Assembly: GCA_029582165.1 (NCBI GenBank)
Contig: CM055876.1
Coordinates: forward strand, 25,405,817 to 25,469,816
Source: Portulaca oleracea
Taxonomy: Eukaryota; Streptophyta; Magnoliopsida; Caryophyllales; Portulacaceae
Length of the DNA stretch: 64,000 bases
Direction of reading: 5' to 3'
Shown here: in pieces, positions 56,417 through 64,000 of the stretch
Layout: every line of letters begins with the position of its first letter
Numbering within the stretch: the stretch's first letter is position 1
Program-made: the position numbers and the translations under genes
Notes under the pieces: generated by a model
Told to the model about the DNA's origin: nothing
The model's database searches: none
The model's input: the letters and a program-made list of their open reading frames with translations, nothing else

Positions 56417-57039
56417 CATTTTATTTCATTTACTCTAATATAAAAAGGAGAGTTGCCTTTTTTTGTTTGTGTTTTGCAGCCAAGCAAGCTGGATTCTAAT
56501 AAAGAAAACTTGATAAAAGGCACACACCTTGACTTTACTGATGCTACTTGCCTCTTCATTTACTACGTGTGTCTAATACTCTAATCCCACAACTCCCCAC
56601 AATTTCTTCCATATATAATTTCAAGAAAAAAAAAATATTCTCATAGTTTTTGATCTTCTTCTATAAAACCTTGGTGTAATTTTACCTTAAGTGATAATTA
56701 ATTTGAAGTGGAAGTAGTATACTATTAAATTTCAAAAAGTCATACATTATTAAGGATTATAATAAATTTTATTTCACGTATATAGTTTTTAATAAATAAT
56801 TTTTTTTGTGATTAACCAACCATTAAATCTATTTAAAAACCCACTGTGAACAACAAATTTTACAGTAATTTTTTAGTTAAGCAAATTTTGACTTAATTTT
56901 TGTCTATCCTAAAAGCAAATTATGCTTTGTAGAAAGAAAGTTTGTAAAACAATAGTTAGTTTTTCTGATTAGTTTAAGTACAAATACAAACTATGAAGGA
57001 AAGGGCTAAAAACATTGTCAAAATAAGGGATTGTTTTTT
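55448..57039. other. AT-rich intergenic stretch with (TA)n
   Basis: (AT)n microsatellite at 56,390-56,416. The words CTTATCAATCC occur repeatedly between 55,995 and 56,130. No gene recognised. Confidence 0.5.
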
Positions 57040-57059
57040 TAGAGATATAAGATAAAGTT

Positions 57060-57500
57060 AGTTAAGGTTAGTTAGGAGATTCTACCATAGTTGAAATTTT
57101 TTTCAATTATTGTAGTTGAAATGTGTAATTACGCGAAAATATAACTTTAAGAAAATCAAAATTAATATATATTAATTAAAGAACTTGTTACAGTAAGTAA
57201 TCCTATTTGTTGAGATATAATTGTTTTACAAAATTTAATATTTGAAGGATATTCTACCAAAGTTGGGTTTTTTTCAACTATCATAGTTGAAAGTGTAACT
57301 ATTATTAATTCTACCATAAAAAAATTAAATTAAAATTTATTAATGAAAGTAACTTATTACAACAGTTAATCCGATTTAATGAGATATAAATCTTTTTAAT
57401 ATATGTGGTTTATTTTTATGAATTAATAGTTATGAAATTTTCAACTACAATAGTTCAAAAAATTTCAACTATGTTAGAATTTTCAAGGTTGGGAAAGGTA
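57060..57500. repeat. Imperfect inverted repeat
   Basis: ATTCTACCATAGTTGAAATT near 57,080 pairs with AATTTCAACTATGTTAGAAT near 57,465; a third related block is near 57,250. Possibly a decayed foldback or MITE; limits uncertain. Confidence 0.45.
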
Positions 57501-57934
57501 AGGAAAAAAAAGTTAGATAAGGATATAGCAGAGATAAATAAATGTCTCATCAGCTTGTTTTTATTATTTTTAAATAAGTTCAGTAATAAAATAAAGAGTT
57601 TTAAATATACATTCTCTAAAAGTATAATCTTATTTTTTTGGACGGTAAGATAAAATAAAATTAGATTAGGTAAGGTAAAACAAGAATAATCCTACCAAGT
57701 AAAAAAATAGGACCTAAGATTATATTGAAAACAAGCTTTAGGATATATATCTATTATTCTATTGTAGTTTATTTAATGAGTAAATTAATTACAATATTTT
57801 TTGAACTAAATCCATATAATTTTGTATCAAAAATAATTCATTACTTATTTTATGTATCTTACTTTTGTATACCGACGTACTTAAAGAAGAGATAATCATT
57901 TAAAGACTCGTCCATCGAACGGACATTATAACTA

Positions 57935-57935
<1 letters not shown>

Positions 57936-57994
<59 letters not shown>
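57936..57994. repeat. (TA)n microsatellite, about 29 units
   Basis: Uninterrupted TA repeat directly before the MITE at 58,001. Confidence 0.95.
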
Positions 57995-57998
<4 letters not shown>

Positions 57999-58000
57999 AA

Positions 58001-58374
58001 TGATAAATGTCTTGGACAAGACACTTGTTAAGTGTCTTGTGATGCTACAAAATCTATATATTTGTAAATTAAATTGTAAAAAAAATGACATGATTGACTT
58101 CTACAACCATAATAATATATATAAATATTATAAAATCACATTTTTATCTATATTTTTTAAAATTTATGAAAATGCGTCCAAAATATGCCCAACGGATGGG
58201 CTTCATTCATTAAGGTGTCAATTTTAATTATTGTCGTAGCCAACATATTCCAAGCTTCTTATAATTGATAATTAATAGTATTTGTCAAAATAATTGAGGT
58301 TAAAAATAATAATAAATATTAATTTTATAAAAGAGAAAATATTTAAATAGTATATTGAGACAAGACATTTATCA
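58001..58374. mobile_element. MITE with GATAAATGTCTTG ends
   Basis: TGATAAATGTCTTG at the left and CAAGACATTTATCA at the right are perfect inverted copies. The interior (CAAGACACTTGTTAAGTGTC) matches the element in galactinol synthase intron 1. Confidence 0.8.
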
Positions 58375-59749
58375 TCACCCTATATATATATATATAAAAG
58401 CATACGTGTACGCACATATGCATCTATTCGCACGTGTGTGTTTCCAAAATATGTGTTTTTGTATCCCATGCACATTAAAATAGTCATTTTTCACCCTTGA
58501 GTGCATGCATGCATATTCGGTCGTTGTATACTTTTGCTTGCCGTCCTAACTTGTTGCCAGTGTGCTCTTTAAGACAGTCATAGATGCTTTAACAGTAATA
58601 TTCCACCGACGATTTTCGCCCAGCAAAAAACAAAAGGAAATAGTAAAAAAATACTCCACCAGTTACATATTATAAATTACTAATTTGGAAAGCACATAGA
58701 GCATTATTTTGTGTTTTCCCCATGTATGAGTAATGGAAAACAGATATACGAGCACCTTAAAAAAGAAACCAAAAACAGATACGAACACCTTAAAAAAGAA
58801 ACCAAAGACGAATGAAAAACTTTGAATGTCACTTTGTAATGCAACATTTCCTCTTCGAAGAATGCTTTTTTGTGCGACAACAGAGGAAAAGCCTTCAGTC
58901 TTTCCACTAGCAACGATTCTTAATCGCTCAATCACACACTCGCTCTCCCTCTATATTATTTTTTACATTCCCTTTTCTATTTCAGAGCTTTTTGTAAAAA
59001 TTCATCATAAAATATAGTGTTGTTGAACTATATTTTCAAATTTTACATTTTCATTAGGATATATATGTATATATACAAAATTTTGATAGCATTAAATGAC
59101 CACATAGTCAAATTTGTATTTATATACTGGATGGACTTGTTATCATTTATAAGCTATACCACTAACTTTTGGACAATTTTCCAACTTAATTATTATTATT
59201 TCATTTGAAGGCATCCAACAAAAAGTGTTGTACATGATAATAAATAATAATGTTCTAGTTAAAGTTTGATATGCCCTTTGTTCAACTCCGTCAAAATTTA
59301 GTCTATGTTAACATTACCAAAACCACTTTTTATAATGCATTATTCAATTATAATTTTCTTAAAATTAGGTCAGTAGTTTAGTTCACTGGACTCCTATCTT
59401 AGAGCCTAAATTAGTGAGCCCTTATTAAACTGGGGGTACATGGATGTCAATGTCTCTATCCTAAGTCCATCCTTAAACAAGAAATGTTCCCCCAAAAATC
59501 GAACCTGAAAGATGAAGTCCTTATTACTCACGTAAGAGTCAATCGATCATTTGATTACAATAATGGAACTTATGGTCGCCTCAAAACTTGGATCACTATA
59601 ATCCAAGATTGTTATAATTAAATATAATTGTACTTGGATCAAGAATGTAGAGTTTTTGAAATAATTTTTAGAAACAAAAATGATAAACATATTTCTATTG
59701 GTCACAAAGTCAATCCTTTAATGAAAAGTCGCCATGAACTATTTTATTA
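58375..59749. other. Intergenic with a 33-bp tandem duplication
   Basis: At about 58,740-58,810 the text GAACACCTTAAAAAAGAAAC occurs twice, 33 bp apart, inside a minus-strand frame (58,663-58,935) with no recognisable protein. Alternating GTGTG/ATGCATGC text at 58,395-58,515. No gene is called. Confidence 0.5.
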
Positions 59750-59752
59750 TAA

Positions 59753-60071
59753 GAGCATCTGCAATGGTGAGCATGACTTATACTCAATGGATGAGGTGGA
59801 AGTAGTTAATCGACCAAAAAAGTTAGAGTTAAACTCTCCATGTTAACTTGCTTTCCAATAGCAAATACGAGTTTGATTAAAATAAGTAAAAAAAATGTGT
59901 AGGCTCCATATTTAATAGTTTAAATACACTATAGCATAAACTAAAAAAAAAATTAAAAAATATAGTTTTTCTCGTCCTCGACACTCGTCCTTGCCGCTGC
60001 ACTGTTTTTCTCGTCCTCACCCACGCCACATCAGCATTATTTAAGTCTCAAACTCGCCGTTGTGGATGGTC
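59753..60071. mobile_element. Tourist-like MITE with TAA target duplication
   Basis: GAGCATCTGCAATGG at the left and CCGTTGTGGATGGTC at the right are inverted. TAA flanks both ends (59,750-59,752 and 60,072-60,074). Confidence 0.75.
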
Positions 60072-60084
60072 TAATACAGTTTTT

Positions 60085-60440
60085 ACATTAGGACAAGACA
60101 CTTCAAATATATCTTTCCTAAAACTCATATTATATATTTTTATTTAAGTCTCAAACTCATATTATATGTTACATTCAAAGAAAATGATCTGATTGACTTC
60201 TAAAACAATAATGATGCATATAAATTACATAAAATTATATATTTTTATCGATAATTTTTTAATTTACGAAAAAGGTGGCTAAAATGTGCATATTCAATTA
60301 AAATGTCATTTATATTTATTGATGTAGCCAATACATGCTAAATTTCCTATAATTGATAATAAAACTAATATTAGTGTAAAAAATCATAGTAATATTAAAT
60401 TGGTGAAAAATAAGACTTAAAAAAATATCGTGGGACAAAT
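60085..60440. mobile_element. Decayed copy of the GATAAATGTCTTG MITE
   Basis: Shares ACAAGACACTT, TGATTGACTTCT, a GATGTAGCCAATACAT block and CCTATAATTGATAATA with 58,001-58,374 in the same order. The ends are degraded. Confidence 0.5.
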
Positions 60441-60659
60441 TAATTGGTACTATCATCCTTAATTAAAGTTGGGGGATCATAATAGTTAAAAGTAAATCAA
60501 CTTTTCTTTTTATAATAATGTACCATAAAAGAAATAATCTATGCATACAAGGTGAAAAGAAATCACGCTAGAGGAATTATGCTCAATTTCAAACCTCGTT
60601 CTCATGATGAAAGATTTAATAGTTTTGTTTTCGTTAGAACTTAGAAGTATAAATTTTTA

Positions 60660-61279
60660 CAGATCTGCTCGTCCCGCGGGAGTATGGATCTTGTGGATAC
60701 TCCCGCTATAATTGGATATCTATGAATAGCAGCGCATGAATTTTGTATCATGTAAGCATTGCTAGCTGAGTGGTTTGATGGCCAAATGTTAGGTCGATGA
60801 TTGCAAGTTTGACCCCTCCAGTGTTCATGTTAAATTTATGACACCTCCAACATTCATTTTCCATGTTTAATTACTTTCTTAACTAATTTATTTTTTATTC
60901 CACCAATTTATTTTCACATTATTTATATTTTGCTTTCAAATTTTAATTGATTAATTTTACACAAATTAATACTACTATAAACTACATTTTTTTATAAATA
61001 GCATAAAATTAATTTTTGATTGTTGCACTTTTTTTTCTCTTTCTACTAAAATATGATACGTATGAACCCTAAATGTTGTACTACAACACACTAATCATAA
61101 ATATTAGTTTTAGTGTTAACATACACACGTTTGTGTGTGTGTGTGTTAGTATATAAAGGTATATGCGTTGGTGTGCAAAGGTGTATGTGTTGGTGTGCAA
61201 ACGTGTGTATGTTAATGTGCTAATGTATGCGTGTTAACATACACACGTTTGCACACCAACACATACACCTTTGTACACC

Positions 61280-61317
<38 letters not shown>

Positions 61318-61904
61318 GCACACTTAACATATACACTTTTGCATACTAACACATACATTTTTGCACATTCTTTAGGTTATTGTTATAATTATTTACAAAT
61401 AATTTAAAATATATTAGGGATACATTGAAAATAATACTCATGCACACTAAAACTAATATTTATGATTAGTGTGTAGTAGTACAACATTTAGGGTTCATAC
61501 GTATCATATTTTAGTAGAAAGAGAAAAAAAAAGTGCAACAATCAAAAATTAATTTTACGCTATTTATAAAAAAATGTAGTTTATAGTAGTATTAATTTGT
61601 GTAAAATTAATCAATTAAAATTTGAAAGCAAAATATAAATAATGTGAAAATAAATTGGTGGAATAAAAAACAAATTAATTAAGAAAGTAATTAAACATGA
61701 AAAATGAATGTTGGAGGTGTCATAAATTAAACATGAACACTGGAGGGGTCAAACTTGCAACCATCCACCTAACATTTGGCCATCAAACCACTTAGCTAGC
61801 AATGCTTACATGATACAAAATTCATGCGCTGCTATTTATAGATATCCAATTATAGCGGGAGTATCCACAAGATCCATACTCCCGCGGGACGAGCATATAA
61901 GATC
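60660..61904. mobile_element. Large foldback element with near-perfect arms
   Basis: AGATCTGCTCGTCCCGCGGG at the left pairs with CCCGCGGGACGAGC..AGATCT at the right. The arms match over about 470 bp before a GT/AC-rich centre. At the centre ATGTTAACATACACACG-type arms (about 61,177-61,215 and 61,234-61,272) close a tight hairpin. The right arm has an extra (AC)n tract and about 135 bp of insertion (61,283-61,445). No coding content; no target duplication found. Confidence 0.85.
60755..60818 (+). other. tRNA-like / SINE-head sequence in the left foldback arm
   Basis: TAGCTGAGTGG (60,763-60,773) fits the pol III A-box consensus. AAGTTTGACCC (60,805-60,815) is a degenerate B box. The inverted copy is at 61,745-61,805 with A box TAGCTAAGTGG. 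No cloverleaf could be drawn, so this is not called a tRNA gene. Confidence 0.4.
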
Positions 61905-61971
61905 TGCAATTACTATTACAATATTTCAACTCACTTTTTCCAATTACTTTTTCACAATTACCAATACAATA

Positions 61972-61973
<2 letters not shown>

Positions 61974-62010
<37 letters not shown>
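61974..62010. repeat. (TA)n microsatellite
   Basis: Uninterrupted TA repeat just right of the foldback element. Confidence 0.95.
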
Positions 62011-62019
<9 letters not shown>

Positions 62020-62021
<2 letters not shown>

Positions 62022-62119
62022 AAACCCACCACAACTTACCAATAACCCACTACAATTCTACCATACCCGCCACAATTTCACCACAACATACCGCAGCACA
62101 CCGCATAAAAGAATAGGGC
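62020..62119. mobile_element. Partial PIF-like MITE, right end only
   Basis: ACCGCATAAAAGAACGGGGC-type end (here CACCGCATAAAAGAATAGGGC) preceded by the CCACAA/CACCAC text of the 55,186-55,447 element. No left end; the microsatellite lies where it would be. Confidence 0.6.
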
Positions 62120-62689
62120 TGTTGAAAAAGAAAATAAAAAAGAAGATGAAAAATAAGAATAAGAATAAGACGATCATGACTTGAGAAAAGGAGAGGGAAA
62201 GAATAATAAAGAGGATCAAGCTAAGAAGAAGAAGATCATTAACGAGGAAGAATTGAACTAAGACCGAGAAGATGAATTTTGAAGATGGAGTTATCTACTT
62301 CAATTAATTTTTCAAGAAATTAAAAATAAAAATCAAGGGAAATAATCCACAACTCTCCTAGAAATTTCTAAAGAAATTTGACAGTAAATTTTTCGGAGAA
62401 AATTGTCAGCCCCTTGAAATTTCCTTGAAGGAATCCACTTTTTTGAAGAATATATTTGAGGAATTCCCTTCAAATTTTCCCCAGAAGTAGTAAAACTCTA
62501 ACAGTGGTTCGTCCCCCCGTCCCCATAAATTAAAGTAACACCCATGATTCCTAATTTTTTTATATTATTAAAGGCTAATAAAAAGTAAAAAAAATTCGCA
62601 CTGTAATGCCAAACAGGTCTGAAAAACAGTAAAACAGTCGAAAAAAAGTTTTCAAGTCATATTTCCAATTATATATATTTATATATATA
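62120..62689. other. Purine-rich then AT-rich stretch
   Basis: A GAA/AAG-rich block (62,125-62,280) has no recognised protein on either strand. Nothing else seen. Confidence 0.5.
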
Positions 62690-64000
62690 TATTTGGCAGA
62701 AATTCAAATTCATTACAAAGCCCAAAAAAAAGGCCAGAACAAACAAGTGTCAGAAAAAACAAGAAAGAAAAGGAATAAAAAAATCCTACCGATCAAGAGA
62801 TCAAGACAACTCTCATATCTCTTGCTCTTTTTCTAGAGAAATAACAATCTCTGAAGCAACACTTGATGAATCCTTTTAATGGCCTCTTCACAGCTTGTAT
62901 TCTTTTGATTCACAGGGGCTTCTTATAATTCCTCCATTCCCATATGACTGAGATGGTGCAAGTTAAGACAGACCAGCAAGAAGCTTAATACAGCTCCCTT
63001 TCTTCATGTTTTTTCCAGTTTGAAAACCAATGTGTCAAAGTGTTGAATTCAACCTTAATACCCAATTTCCAACCAAAAGCTGCAACAATCTGCTTGATGA
63101 AATTGCAGTTTGCAAACAGTCAGCACCGTCACACATACAACAATCAATAGAAATATTGCTCCCATGAGCCGCAAGTCTGGTGGAAACAGGGAGTTTACCA
63201 TGTGCAGCAACCCAAGCAGTGAATGTATGTCTAGGAGGAGAAATTTCATTTCATATTATATAGTACCAACTTCACTTTTCAGTAACCGGCAGAAGATCCA
63301 TATAACATTTTTCACAGAAAAACCTCCATTTATTTCACCATTCTATCTCCAAGTTGACTCATCACCAATTTAATTGTATCTTTCACTTTATAAATTTTCT
63401 TCCAAATCGAAGAGTTATTGGCAGGAGGTTTGTAATTCCACCAATTCTTATTCTTCATATATCTTTCATAAATCCATCTAACCCACAAAGAATCTTCCTT
63501 TTGTGTAATATTCAAAACAAGCTTCCCTATTGTAGCAGTATTCCAGACCTTGGGATTCCTTAGGCCTAAACCCCCAAACATTTTAGAAGTGCAAACAGTA
63601 TCCCAAGCAATGAAGGGAGTTCTATGATATATATGATCACCAGACCACAGAAAGTTCCTACAGATTTTGACAATCTGCTCAATTACATTGATTGGGAGTA
63701 CAAAAATATTTTCCCAGTAGCTGAAAATACTCAAAAGAACTGAATTAATCAACTGAGTTCTTGCAGCATAAGAAAGGTTTCTTGAAGACCGCACCTGAAT
63801 TTTTGCTGTGATTTTGTCAACAAGGGACAAGCAATCGAACTTCCCAATCCTCCCAGTTGTAATGGGAACACCTAGGTACTTCAGAGGAAAGTGGCCAATC
63901 TCAAAGCCCATAATATCAGCCATATGTTGACCTTGATTATTACTACAGCCAGCAAAAACCATCTGAGACTTGGAAAGATTGGCAATTAAACCAGAACACT
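62690..64000 (-). pseudogene. L1-type LINE ORF2, C-terminal half (runs off the window)
   Basis: The minus strand is open from the window edge to 63,330 and reads LIANLSKSQMVFAGC, FPLKYLGVPI, LSYAARTQLINSVLLSIFSY, ICRNFLWSG and GGLGLRNPKVWN, the region after the reverse-transcriptase core of plant LINEs. A stop and frameshifts follow, and another frame (about 63,247-63,041) gives PRHTFTAWVAAHGKL, the zf-RVT domain, ending at a TGA near 63,040. A 3' UTR-like stretch leads to an AT-rich tail near 62,690, the likely 3' end. The frame is broken, so the element is inactive. The core catalytic motif lies outside the window. Confidence 0.85.

Noticed and set aside
58663..58935. 90-codon minus-strand frame containing a repeated FVSVFGFFFKV segment
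   Set aside because: The repeat comes from a 33-bp DNA duplication; no recognisable domain or gene structure.
59365..59470. Possible tRNA-like sequence near TAGTTTAGTTCACTGG
   Set aside because: The A box is imperfect, no B box was found and no cloverleaf could be drawn.

Overview
This is nuclear DNA of a flowering plant, most likely a eudicot. The evidence is a three-exon galactinol synthase gene with plant-type introns, the start of a plant PPR gene, Ty1/Copia elements primed by initiator-Met tRNA, L1-type LINEs, an Au-like SINE, a Helitron end, Mutator-like elements and many MITEs. The species cannot be named from the sequence. Base composition is AT-rich, and host genes occupy only a few per cent of the 64 kb.

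Left part (1-13,300). The window opens inside a minus-strand PPR gene whose start codon is at 359. A 1.0 kb Mutator-like element (626-1641) lies in its upstream region and carries a fragment of a CIPK/SnRK3-type protein kinase. A ~250-bp tandem repeat follows; its third unit is split by a 5.3 kb Copia element (2761-8063, TSD TTTGT). The only complete host gene is a minus-strand galactinol synthase (9916-12930, 334 residues, ending APSAA). Its introns hold three MITEs, and its upstream region has a TATA box, a G-box and a three-unit heat-shock element.

Middle part (13,300-31,230). A minus-strand LINE (15,456-18,431) with a 15-bp target duplication keeps ORF1 (one in-frame stop) and only the first 26 codons of ORF2. 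A 2.8 kb minus-strand Copia element (21,492-24,320, TSD TATAA) codes for Gag but has lost integrase, reverse transcriptase and RNase H. A 543-bp foldback (25,193-25,735) precedes a second copy of the 5.3 kb Copia family (25,937-31,229).

Duplicated part (31,230-42,900). A 4.67 kb unit occurs twice in direct tandem (32,087-36,756 and 36,768-41,425). Each copy holds a decayed LINE ORF2, two MITEs and organelle-like (probably mitochondrial) sequence. The junction has an 11-bp filler that matches sequence about 80 bp upstream. The organelle-like sequence continues past copy 2 to about 42,450.

Right part (42,900-64,000). An LTR-like stretch is interrupted by a Helitron-like element (44,209-46,123). 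A 1.45 kb Pack-MULE (47,953-49,399) has a perfect 9-bp target duplication and carries a fragment resembling kinesin-light-chain-related proteins. LTR fragments, a hAT-like element, an Au-like SINE, several MITEs and a large foldback (60,660-61,904) follow. The window ends inside a minus-strand LINE ORF2.

The two host genes show no functional link. I found no clearly new biological system. The best leads are the two gene-capturing MULEs, the LINE and Copia deletion derivatives, the templated tandem duplication, and a cluster of copy differences at CAG/CTG sites that may be sequencing artefacts.
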